DNA of 27,115 bases from Proteobacteria bacterium UBA652 (GTDB taxonomy: Bacteria; Pseudomonadota; Gammaproteobacteria; Nitrosococcales; Methylophagaceae), in assembly GCA_002299915.1 (NCBI GenBank), contig DBOG01000028.1:1-27115 (forward strand), in the 5' to 3' direction. Below are positions 15,626 to 24,328 of this stretch, piece after piece (the stretch's first letter is position 1; each line of letters opens with the position of its first letter). Both the position numbers and the translations under genes were made by a program. A model generated the notes under the pieces. The model saw only the letters and a program-made list of their open reading frames with translations, made no database searches and was not told where the DNA came from.

Positions 15626-18600
15626 ATGCGAGCAGATAATAATACTTTAAAAGTAACACCATTTTGGTTAACTAGCTTACTGAGCTTTGTATTGATGTTC
15701 TGGGCAGTGCTTGGAGTGGCAGCAACAGATGTTGCTGGTAGTATTAATAGTGATACGACGTGGACATTAGCGAATCAGCCCTATCAAATCACCAGTGATA
15801 TTATCATTGAAAACAATGCCGTATTGACGATTGAAGCGGGTGTAACCATTTACCTACAAGCAGGCTCTAATCTTATTGTGAGAGCGGGTGGGTTAAATGC
15901 ACAAGGCAGCGGCGGTTCTCCGATTGTGATGACCAGTATGCACGATGTTCCCAGCCCGGATCCTGCGCCACTGGCAGGAGATTGGGGCGCACTTATATTT
16001 GAAAATGGCACTCAAGATGCACAAAGCCTGCTAAATCATGTTGCGATTCGCTATGGACAAGGCATCGTCGTGCAATCCGCCTCACCCCACTTGGATAATC
16101 TCACTATTCAGCACAATACAGGCCCCGCCATCAGTATTGATCTTAATGCTTCGCCCATTGGCCAAGGCTTAACGGCCAGTAACAACCGCTTAAATGGTAT
16201 TTACGTGCCTGCTGGCGATGTATTAGATTCTGTTGTCTGGGGCTTGGTCGGTATTCCTTATGTTGTTGAAGTAGGTAATGTTAGCGTTGGTGCATCACCT
16301 GTGCGGCTGACGCCGACAGCATCTACTATTTCCCCTGATGTCGTGGTGGAATATACCATCAGTTTATCCATTCCTGCGCCTGTGGGAGGGCAAGATTTTA
16401 ATATTGTCAGCAGTATCCCTGCTGTGGCCAGTGCTCCTGCTCTTATTACTGTGTTGGAAGGAGAAACAACGGCCAGCTTTAGTGTTACCGCACTAGCATT
16501 AGGCTTTACATCATTAACAGTGAGCGCCACGGGCGTAGGCGAGGCAGCCGCAGGGATAGAAGTCATTGCGGAGCCCACCTTGATTTTGGCGCCATCGGCT
16601 GCGACTTTAGGCTTGGATATTACCCAGCAAATGCTCTTATCTCTCTCTCATCCTGCCCCAAACGGTGGCTTAGTCGTCAGCCTACAAAGTGACAACGAAA
16701 GTAGTGTGACTCTGCCCAGTGATGTGACGGTGATGGCAGGAGACAGCAGTATTACCTTCGATTTATTGACGTTGGTGGCAGGCGATGCCATCATCACAGC
16801 ACAAGCCCCTGACTATGCAGACGCTACTGCGGATATTTCAGTAAAAGCTGCAGCGCTTGTGTTACCAGCTAGCGCAGTTGTTTCACCGGGTAGCACGATC
16901 AGCATACCGATTAACCTCACCAAGCCTGCGCCGGTAGGGGGGTTAGCGATTAACCTGGCTATAGATAATGCAGGCGTGGCCACCGTGCCTGCATCGATTG
17001 TCGTCGCAGAGGGGGATAGCGTAGTCAATGTTGATATCACGGGGTTGATACCTGGAATGGCAATAATAACTGTAACAGCAATAGATTATGATTCTGCCAC
17101 GACAGCGCTGACCGTAGATACTATTGCCATCGATTTTGATCCTGTTATTAGCGGCACCTTGACTATCCCCCAAGAAATGACACGCCAGCTACGGGTTAAA
17201 TTATCCAAACCAGCACCACCAGGTGGGCTGACTATTGATTTAAGCAGTAGTGATGATGCAAGCCTCACTGTGACACCCTCACAAGTAACTATTCCAGCAA
17301 GCCAAACACAGGCTAATATATTCATAGGTATCACGGGTGTTGCAGTTGGCTCAGCAACAATAACAGCAAGCAACACAGGTTTAATTGCCAAGCAAATTGA
17401 TGTCAATATTTCTGAAAAGGCGACATTAGAAGTCTATCTTCATAATAAACCCAAAGTGATTATGGGGCATGGCTTACGTAGTGAAAATGTGTATTATGTG
17501 CGTCGTCGAGTGGCGGGGAGCAACTTTTATTGGCCGGAGGAGACGACGATTAATTTAGTCAGTAGCGATCCGAGTAAAGTATCTGTGCCTATCACAATCA
17601 CAATTCCTGCTAATAACTACAGGGTTAATTTCTCAATTGATGGTATAGCACCGACCACAGGTTTAGTGAGTCTAACCGCAACCGCTGCTAAGCATAATGA
17701 GAGTGTGCCAGTCGAAGTACAAGTGATCCCCCCCACTTTAGATTTTATCTCCCTAGATAATACACGTTCACTATCAAGTGGCAGAGATGATTTTTATGCT
17801 CAATGGGTGGTGCCAGAGGCGGTAGATTATTATTATCAGCGGGCGATAACGGAACAGACGATTTCCCTAACCACAAGCAATGCGACACCTGCAAATATAA
17901 TCCCGGGTTTTTATAATGCAAATAGCAATGGCACAGAAGTGAGTGGATTGGTCATTCCAGCTGGCAGAACTAGGTCGAACTATGCAGCTCATAGCTTTGT
18001 TGGGCAGCCAGTGGCAATAGGAAGTTATCAGGTTTTAGCAACATTAAGTGGGGTAGGGAGTTGGGAATCAAATATTCAAACGGTTACCCAGCCGCAACTT
18101 GCCTTTTCAGCGAGCGGGCCAAATCCGACCTTAGTAGGGAAAAGCTTACGATCGGATTGTGTGATGGTGCTTACACATACCAATGGTATAAATGAAATTG
18201 CAGTGGGCAGTGATATTGAGATCACATTAAGTAGTAGCCAATCATCAGTTCTTACTGTGCCAACCACCGTCATCCTCACGGCAGGGTCTTCTCAAGTCTG
18301 TATACCGCTTAGCGGCCAAGCATTAACAGCGACTGATGCGATTATTACGGCGACAGCAGCAGGCTTCTCAGCTGTTGATTCTCAGCCAATACAAGTGGTG
18401 AGCCCAATATTAAAGTTTGTTTCTTTGGATGCTAACCGCTCCACACAAAGTATTCGAGATAATTTTTATGTGGCATGGGAAGTCACCGGTGCAGTAGATT
18501 ATCATTATCAACGAGCCATAACAGATCAGACTATTGCATTATCATTTATTAATGATAATCCGCTTGGTTTGGTGCCCAGATTTTATGACCAAGCAACTGG

Positions 18601-20044
18601 GGGCACCTTGCAAACAGCAACGATTATCCCGGAAGGCCGTACAGGGAGTAATTACAGTGGTTATTCATATGTCGCCACACCAACGATTGGTGGCGTCTAT
18701 CAAATACAAGCTAGTTTAGCAGGCATTGGCAGTGGTATTTCTGAAGTTCAAACGGTGTCGGCACCTGATCTCGTATTGACCCATAGTGGTGCTGGCATCA
18801 TTGGGAAAGGCTTAACGTCTTATTGCTTTCAACTTCGAGTGCAGCAGCAAATCAATGGGGCTAATTTTAGTAGTCCGAATCCTGTGGTCATAAATGTAAT
18901 GTCAAGTGATCCAACAAAAGTACAAGTCCCCGCAACGGTCACCATTCCCGCTAATTCATCTTCAAGCTGTATCCCCATGGATGGAATAGACACAACGACA
19001 AGCCCTGTCGAGATCAGTATCAGTAGGGCGGGCTATAATCCCCCAGCAGCACAATCGGTAGAAGTGATATTACCAGAGCTGAAAATTCAAGGGTTGGCAA
19101 ACACACGATCCCTAGCACATGAGCGGGATGGTTTTTATCTCTCTTGGTATGTCCCTGGTAGTAGCTACGCAAATAATGCCATTGCAACACAGGATCAAAC
19201 CATTCAGTTAAGTATTACAGATGCTAACCCGCCTGGGTTGATTCCTGGAATTTATGATGCGAAGAATGATGGTACAGCTATCACTTCAGTGGAGATGCTG
19301 GCAGGTCAAAATAACACCACCAATAATTATGCCTATATCGGAACGCCAACCCAAAATGGCAGTTATACAGTAACGGCGGATGTAGCAGGGATCACTTCGG
19401 TTGTTTCCAACACCCAAACAGTGGCACAGCCTGAATTACAATTTTATTTGTATGGATATCCGAAGCTCATTTTGGGTAAAGGTATGGTCTCTAAAAGCTG
19501 GCTACGGGTGCAACGTGTAGTGGATGGTGCAACATTTAAGGGAGCGCAAGCAGATACCGTGAACTTATCTTGTCAATCAACCGCCATTTGTAGCGTACCG
19601 AGCACGGTAACGATTCCAGCGGGTGTCGCATATATTAATGTTCCTGTAACAGGGATGGGCATTGGCGCAACAGTGATTACAGGGAGCGCCACCGGCTATC
19701 AAAGTGCCGTAGCGGCCAATGTGGAAACGGTGCAGGCAGATCTGACTTTCAGTAATACAATCGCGAGCAGTATATCAGTGGGAGGCACCGATCCTTTTAG
19801 GGTTTATATTGATGTGCCAGGGTCTACCTATGGTGGACAACAATTGATTGCCCCAATTTCGGTTAATTTAACCAGTGCTGTACCTGGGGTGGCGACGGTG
19901 CCTGCGACGGTGCCGATTATACTCGACCGTTATTATTCTGACCCAGTAAGCTTACAAGCCATCAGCGCAGGCACTACCTCAATCACCGCCAGTGCCGCTG
20001 GGTTCACGCCCATCACCAGCCCCACTGTCACAGTGACCCCATAA
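15626..20044 (+). CDS. giant exported beta-helix / Ig-like repeat protein
   Basis: This 1472-residue protein has a signal peptide (residues about 1-33, ending GVAA). An N-terminal right-handed beta-helix-like domain (about 34-215) follows, containing IEAGVTIYLQAGSNLIVRAGG and GDWGALIFENG. Four Ig-like repeats of about 91-101 residues start near residues 219, 317, 409 and 500; they share a PAPxGG turn (for example KPAPVGG, KPAPPGG). From residue 601 to the end come four composite units of 224, 224, 222 and 202 residues, starting at nucleotides 17426, 18098, 18770 and 19436. Each has a first half with a GKGL/GHGL-like motif and a second half opening with L(D/A)xxRS...RDxFY. No catalytic motif is recognised. 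The ATG at 15626 is preferred to the TTG two codons upstream. An extracellular stalk or adhesin role is inferred. Confidence 0.8.
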   Translation: MRADNNTLKVTPFWLTSLLSFVLMFWAVLGVAATDVAGSINSDTTWTLANQPYQITSDIIIENNAVLTIEAGVTIYLQAGSNLIVRAGGLNAQGSGGSPIVMTSMHDVPSPDPAPLAGDWGALIFENGTQDAQSLLNHVAIRYGQGIVVQSASPHLDNLTIQHNTGPAISIDLNASPIGQGLTASNNRLNGIYVPAGDVLDSVVWGLVGIPYVVEVGNVSVGASPVRLTPTASTISPDVVVEYTISLSIPAPVGGQDFNIVSSIPAVASAPALITVLEGETTASFSVTALALGFTSLTVSATGVGEAAAGIEVIAEPTLILAPSAATLGLDITQQMLLSLSHPAPNGGLVVSLQSDNESSVTLPSDVTVMAGDSSITFDLLTLVAGDAIITAQAPDYADATADISVKAAALVLPASAVVSPGSTISIPINLTKPAPVGGLAINLAIDNAGVATVPASIVVAEGDSVVNVDITGLIPGMAIITVTAIDYDSATTALTVDTIAIDFDPVISGTLTIPQEMTRQLRVKLSKPAPPGGLTIDLSSSDDASLTVTPSQVTIPASQTQANIFIGITGVAVGSATITASNTGLIAKQIDVNISEKATLEVYLHNKPKVIMGHGLRSENVYYVRRRVAGSNFYWPEETTINLVSSDPSKVSVPITITIPANNYRVNFSIDGIAPTTGLVSLTATAAKHNESVPVEVQVIPPTLDFISLDNTRSLSSGRDDFYAQWVVPEAVDYYYQRAITEQTISLTTSNATPANIIPGFYNANSNGTEVSGLVIPAGRTRSNYAAHSFVGQPVAIGSYQVLATLSGVGSWESNIQTVTQPQLAFSASGPNPTLVGKSLRSDCVMVLTHTNGINEIAVGSDIEITLSSSQSSVLTVPTTVILTAGSSQVCIPLSGQALTATDAIITATAAGFSAVDSQPIQVVSPILKFVSLDANRSTQSIRDNFYVAWEVTGAVDYHYQRAITDQTIALSFINDNPLGLVPRFYDQATGGTLQTATIIPEGRTGSNYSGYSYVATPTIGGVYQIQASLAGIGSGISEVQTVSAPDLVLTHSGAGIIGKGLTSYCFQLRVQQQINGANFSSPNPVVINVMSSDPTKVQVPATVTIPANSSSSCIPMDGIDTTTSPVEISISRAGYNPPAAQSVEVILPELKIQGLANTRSLAHERDGFYLSWYVPGSSYANNAIATQDQTIQLSITDANPPGLIPGIYDAKNDGTAITSVEMLAGQNNTTNNYAYIGTPTQNGSYTVTADVAGITSVVSNTQTVAQPELQFYLYGYPKLILGKGMVSKSWLRVQRVVDGATFKGAQADTVNLSCQSTAICSVPSTVTIPAGVAYINVPVTGMGIGATVITGSATGYQSAVAANVETVQADLTFSNTIASSISVGGTDPFRVYIDVPGSTYGGQQLIAPISVNLTSAVPGVATVPATVPIILDRYYSDPVSLQAISAGTTSITASAAGFTPITSPTVTVTP
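17426..20041 (+). repeat. four tandem ~224-residue composite repeat units inside the giant protein
   Basis: The units begin with L(E/A/V/Q) followed by a beta-rich half and the (G)xGL/GxSL motif, then about 120 residues later the second half. The second half carries RSLSSGRDDFY, RSTQSIRDNFY and RSLAHERDGFY in units 1-3, and in units 1-3 also an IPGFYNA/VPRFYDQ/IPGIYDA motif. Unit 4 keeps the layout but lacks these motifs. The first three units end in an NIQTVTQP/EVQTVSAP/NTQTVAQP-like linker. Unit lengths are nearly constant although sequence identity is moderate, so the duplication is old. Confidence 0.75.
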
Positions 20045-20054
20045 GGAGACGACT

Positions 20055-23000
20055 ATGAAAAACACATATCACACCGTCTCACACAGATTCATCCGCTATG
20101 CCATGATGATGTTATGGCTGGCAATCACATTGATTGGCAGTATGAATGTGAGTTTAGCCGCCGATTTGATCATCCAAGATAATGTGGTGGTCAAGTTTGG
20201 TCAAGATGCGGGGATGACAGTCCGTGACACCTTAAGCCTAGGCCATGGTGTTAAATTTACCAGCATCAACAATGATGATATAGCAGGGCAAACTAAGCCA
20301 ACAGTAGGCACGCCCCAAGCAGGGGATTGGGGAGGGCTAAAAATAAGCACTAATGTGCCGGCAGGCAATCTCCAGCTAGATGGCCTGGCACTTTCCTATG
20401 CGGGTGGTAATGGCGGCGCTGCAGTATCAATTTCAGGTCAATCTTATGTGTTACAAAACCTATTGATTGAGCATTCATCAGTGGGGATGCGGATTGCGAA
20501 TGGTGGCACAGCTAGCCTTAGTGGTATGAGCTGGTTAAGTAATCAGACTGGGCTAGAAGTAACGGGATCAGCGCCTACGATTAGCAACTCAGAATGGGTG
20601 GGTAATGCCACCGCGGTTAATAACCTCACACCCGCGACCATCGTTACGGCCACAGGCAACTGGTGGGGCAGTGCATCGGGTCCACAAGATCCTGTCAACA
20701 ATCCATCAGGTGCGGGCGATCCTGTCTCAACAGGGGTTGATTATGGTAGTTTCAGTGTAGAACAATTGCTGATTGCCTGCGACGTTTATAAAACCAATGG
20801 GGCATATCAAGTCAATGCCGCGCAAATCACCTTATCGCTCAGTTGCCGTCATGCAATAGAAGTACGCCTATCGGAAGATAACACCTTCCCAACGGAAAGC
20901 TTTGTGCCGATTACAGAGACCAGCAGCTTTACCTTATCAGCAGGCAGTGGCAATAAAATGGTCTATGCGCAATTCAAAGGCGATGCAGGTCAAACCGTTA
21001 TCACACAACTGCCACAAGCCATTGACTACACACTTAATCTACCTGCGGTGGCATTCACCAATCCAGTGAATGGTGCAGAGCTCACACAAAACACCACGCT
21101 TACCGCCTCCGCCAGCCACTCAAATGGTATTCAGAAGGTTGACTTCTATGTTGATACCACGCTGATCGGCAGCGACACCTCGGCGCCCTATGAGCAGCTT
21201 TGGGATATGAGCGCTGTAAATGACGGTGCATACACCTTAAAGGCGATTGCTACAGCAACGACGGGTGAAACAGCAGAAAACACAGTGAATATCACCAGTT
21301 CTCAAGGCATTGGCATTGATATTACAGGGCCAACAATCAGCGATATACGATTTGATAATGCGCCGTTTGTAGCGGATGCAATGCTGACTGAATCAGGCAT
21401 TCTCAGTCTAAGCGTATCTGATCCAAGTGGGATCGGATCAGTCACCATAAAAATTGATGATCAAGTTATGCCAGGCGGCAATTTATCTGCAAGCAGCTTT
21501 AGCCATTATCTTGATTTTGTGACCATCACCAATGCGACTCATACCCTCACCATTGAAGCGCGCGATACAGCGAATAACCTCACCTCCAGCACACTTAACT
21601 TCAGTTTAAATATTGCCGCGCCCACCATCGCACCGACCATCACCAATCCAGCCAATGCCAGCCAAATCAGCAATGCAGCGGTTTCTGTTTGGGGAACAGC
21701 GCCATTAGGCAGCCAAGTGCAGCTGTATCTTAATAGCACTGCAATAGGCGGGCTTTTGCCAGTTGATAGCAGCAGCAATTTCACTGGAAATGTTATATTG
21801 GCTGCAGAAGGCAATTGGCAAATTACCGCTGAAGCCAGCAATTTGCATGGCACAACATCGCTTAGCAGCCCCGTGGATATTGTATTCGAACTGGCCGCGC
21901 CCAGCATCAGCTGGCTTAGCCCAGCAGCAGGCACCACCATTAACGACCCGATTATGGCAGAAGTCTCTATTGTTGCGGCAAGCCCCTTGGCTGAGGTTAT
22001 CTTTAAAGTAGACGGAACGGTTATAGAAACGGTGACCACAGCACCTTATCAATTTATATTAGACACCACCCAATATGCAGATGGCCCACACCAGCTCACC
22101 GCAACGGCAACCGATGCGGCGGGTAGAGTAGGTGAGCAAGAGTTAGCCATCAATATTATTAAAACCGTGCCTGTGCCACCGCCAACATATACGGCCAGCG
22201 TCACCCAGGTTTCGCCTGCAATCTCATATGGTGCAACGCCGATCACCATTACGGGTTCAGCGGCAGATTTAGCGAGTCAGCAAGCGGTCTCAAATGCCAG
22301 CTTAACCTTATTATTGACCACCCAAAATAATTTCCAACGACGTATGAATTTAGTCACGGATAATGCAGGCCAATATAGCTTTAACTTCGTGCCGCAATTA
22401 ACGGATACAGGCACCTACCAAGTATCTGTTATTCATCCCGATGATGATGCCGCACCTAATCATGGCAATTTCACGATTAATCAACTGGCCTTTGCGCCAA
22501 TCAATAACACGATGAATGCCGCAGTCGGTTCGCCAACCACCTTCAGGATTAACCTGAAAGCCGTAGGAGAGAGCAGCACGGTGAGTGGTGTTACCCTCCG
22601 TGCTCCTGCATTAGCGCAGCCATCAGGGAGATTGCCAACGGGGATGACACTCAACTTCCCAACAGGCGTAACGGTCAGTGAAGGGGACATGATCCCCGTT
22701 GATATTACCCTCAATTCAACGGCCGCAACCCCCACCTCGGGTACCGTTGTGTTGCAAGCCTTCGCCAGTGGTTCGGGCAATACAGTGCGCGCTCAAGGTC
22801 GGCTAGATTATAGGCTTTACACCCCAACACCCGCTATTGTCGCCAGCCCCAGCTATATTGAAACAGGGCTTGCGCAAGATCAAACGGTTACTGCAATGCT
22901 AACACTAGAAAACAAAGGCGGAGCAACAGCGGATAATATCAATCTTACCCTGCTTAATAGTAATGGCAGTGCGAATATACCGGACTGGGTATATCTCTCC

Positions 23001-24260
23001 AGCGTGCCCAATCTAGGCAGCATCGCGGTGGGTGATTCCCAAACTATTCAAATCACCGCAGCGCCCACTGGCGCAGTATCAGATGGGATCTATAATTTCA
23101 AACTGCGGGTCACTAGTGATAATGCACCTGCGGGAGATATTCTCGTCTCAATCAGCGTATCGCAATCAGGCGAGGGCAAAGCACAATTTAAAGTGGTTAA
23201 TTTATATACTGAAACCCTAGATGAAAATAATCAACCGATCCCAGGATTAGCAGGCGCCACAATCAAGCTCACCAATGAAAATGTGCCATCAATCACCGCA
23301 ACGGTGGTAAGCAACGATCAAGGTATTGCGCTTACGCCTGACTTACCACCGGGAAAATACACCTGGCGTGCCAGTGCCAGCAAGCATAATGATGTGGGTG
23401 GCAGAATAACGATTCGCCCAGGGATCACGGTTGAAGAGCGCGTATTCCTAAATTATGCCTTAGTCACGGTAGAGTTTTCTGTCACAGAGACCACCATTCA
23501 GGATGTATATGATATTAACTTAACGGCGACATTTGCCACCCAAGTGCCTGCACCGGTTGTTTTAATGGAGCCACTATCAATTAATGTGCCACATATGCAA
23601 GTGGGTGAAGCCTTATCAGGCGAGCTTACGCTGACCAATTATGGTTTAGTGCGTGCTGATGAAGTAGTGTTTAGAAAACCCTCGCCTAATGAATTCTTTA
23701 AAGTGGAATTTTTTGGTGCGGTACCGACCACATTAGCCCCCAAACAACGGATTATTTTGCCGTATAAAATCACCCAGTTGAAGTTATATCCAGATTATCC
23801 GGCAACACAAACCAGTCAGAGCCCCTTATTATCTGCATTAACCGCCCGGCAAGCAGTCGGTCCGCCAAACCCATCACTGCATGATTTATTATTAGTCTCA
23901 AAAAGTGCGATGACCTCGGGCTGTGGTGGCGCGGGATCTGGAGCTGGAGTAGGTTATCGCTATGTGTGTACAGCAGGCGATACAGCAGGAGGCAGCGCCG
24001 GTTCTATCTTTAGTTCAAATTATGGTAGTGGTTGTAGTGAGCCAGGAGCACCAAAACCAAAATTGAGAGGAGATTTTGTCCTGCAGCATGGGTGTATAGA
24101 AGATGGTGGATATAACTGCGGTGGTGGGAACCCTCAAGATTTTTATCGGCCCATCGGCCCAAGCTGTGCGCCTGATTGCGCCTCTGGAAGTTGCTGTATG
24201 AGTGCAGGCGGCGCAGGCGGTGGTGGTCCTGGCGGTGCAGGTGGACCGTCATTTTATTAA
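20055..24260 (+). CDS. large exported beta-helix / Ig-like protein with Cys/Gly-rich C-terminal tail
   Basis: This is a 1401-residue protein with a strong Shine-Dalgarno (AAGGAG, 6 bases before ATG). The signal peptide spans about residues 1-36 (MMMLWLAITLIGSMNVSLAA). Next comes a right-handed beta-helix-like domain (about 37-245) containing GDWGGLKIST and the NWWGSASGPQDP...GSGV-type motif common to parallel beta-helix surface proteins. From about residue 330 several Ig-like domains follow; two resemble the bacterial Ig family with VDFYVDTTLIGSDTSAPYE and VIFKVDGTVIETVTTAPYQ. Further on are a CARDB-like stretch (LTLENKGGATADNINLTLL) and a carboxypeptidase-regulatory-like fold (IPGLAGATIKLTNENV). 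The last ~112 residues, from Cys1290, hold nine Cys and many Gly and end in GGPSFY. It precedes the RHS gene by 68 bases; proteins of this architecture are typical RHS neighbours. Confidence 0.82.
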   Translation: MKNTYHTVSHRFIRYAMMMLWLAITLIGSMNVSLAADLIIQDNVVVKFGQDAGMTVRDTLSLGHGVKFTSINNDDIAGQTKPTVGTPQAGDWGGLKISTNVPAGNLQLDGLALSYAGGNGGAAVSISGQSYVLQNLLIEHSSVGMRIANGGTASLSGMSWLSNQTGLEVTGSAPTISNSEWVGNATAVNNLTPATIVTATGNWWGSASGPQDPVNNPSGAGDPVSTGVDYGSFSVEQLLIACDVYKTNGAYQVNAAQITLSLSCRHAIEVRLSEDNTFPTESFVPITETSSFTLSAGSGNKMVYAQFKGDAGQTVITQLPQAIDYTLNLPAVAFTNPVNGAELTQNTTLTASASHSNGIQKVDFYVDTTLIGSDTSAPYEQLWDMSAVNDGAYTLKAIATATTGETAENTVNITSSQGIGIDITGPTISDIRFDNAPFVADAMLTESGILSLSVSDPSGIGSVTIKIDDQVMPGGNLSASSFSHYLDFVTITNATHTLTIEARDTANNLTSSTLNFSLNIAAPTIAPTITNPANASQISNAAVSVWGTAPLGSQVQLYLNSTAIGGLLPVDSSSNFTGNVILAAEGNWQITAEASNLHGTTSLSSPVDIVFELAAPSISWLSPAAGTTINDPIMAEVSIVAASPLAEVIFKVDGTVIETVTTAPYQFILDTTQYADGPHQLTATATDAAGRVGEQELAINIIKTVPVPPPTYTASVTQVSPAISYGATPITITGSAADLASQQAVSNASLTLLLTTQNNFQRRMNLVTDNAGQYSFNFVPQLTDTGTYQVSVIHPDDDAAPNHGNFTINQLAFAPINNTMNAAVGSPTTFRINLKAVGESSTVSGVTLRAPALAQPSGRLPTGMTLNFPTGVTVSEGDMIPVDITLNSTAATPTSGTVVLQAFASGSGNTVRAQGRLDYRLYTPTPAIVASPSYIETGLAQDQTVTAMLTLENKGGATADNINLTLLNSNGSANIPDWVYLSSVPNLGSIAVGDSQTIQITAAPTGAVSDGIYNFKLRVTSDNAPAGDILVSISVSQSGEGKAQFKVVNLYTETLDENNQPIPGLAGATIKLTNENVPSITATVVSNDQGIALTPDLPPGKYTWRASASKHNDVGGRITIRPGITVEERVFLNYALVTVEFSVTETTIQDVYDINLTATFATQVPAPVVLMEPLSINVPHMQVGEALSGELTLTNYGLVRADEVVFRKPSPNEFFKVEFFGAVPTTLAPKQRIILPYKITQLKLYPDYPATQTSQSPLLSALTARQAVGPPNPSLHDLLLVSKSAMTSGCGGAGSGAGVGYRYVCTAGDTAGGSAGSIFSSNYGSGCSEPGAPKPKLRGDFVLQHGCIEDGGYNCGGGNPQDFYRPIGPSCAPDCASGSCCMSAGGAGGGGPGGAGGPSFY

Positions 24261-24328
24261 ATATAATGAATAAGCATAAAATTATAGAGCGCTATTAGAG
24301 AGTGAACAATACTTTACAGGAAGCAACA

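Noticed and set aside
24261..24328. Intrinsic terminator between the Cys/Gly-tail gene and the RHS gene
   Set aside because: There is only a short palindrome (AGCGCT) without a GC-rich stem and U-tract, so read-through into the RHS gene is more likely.
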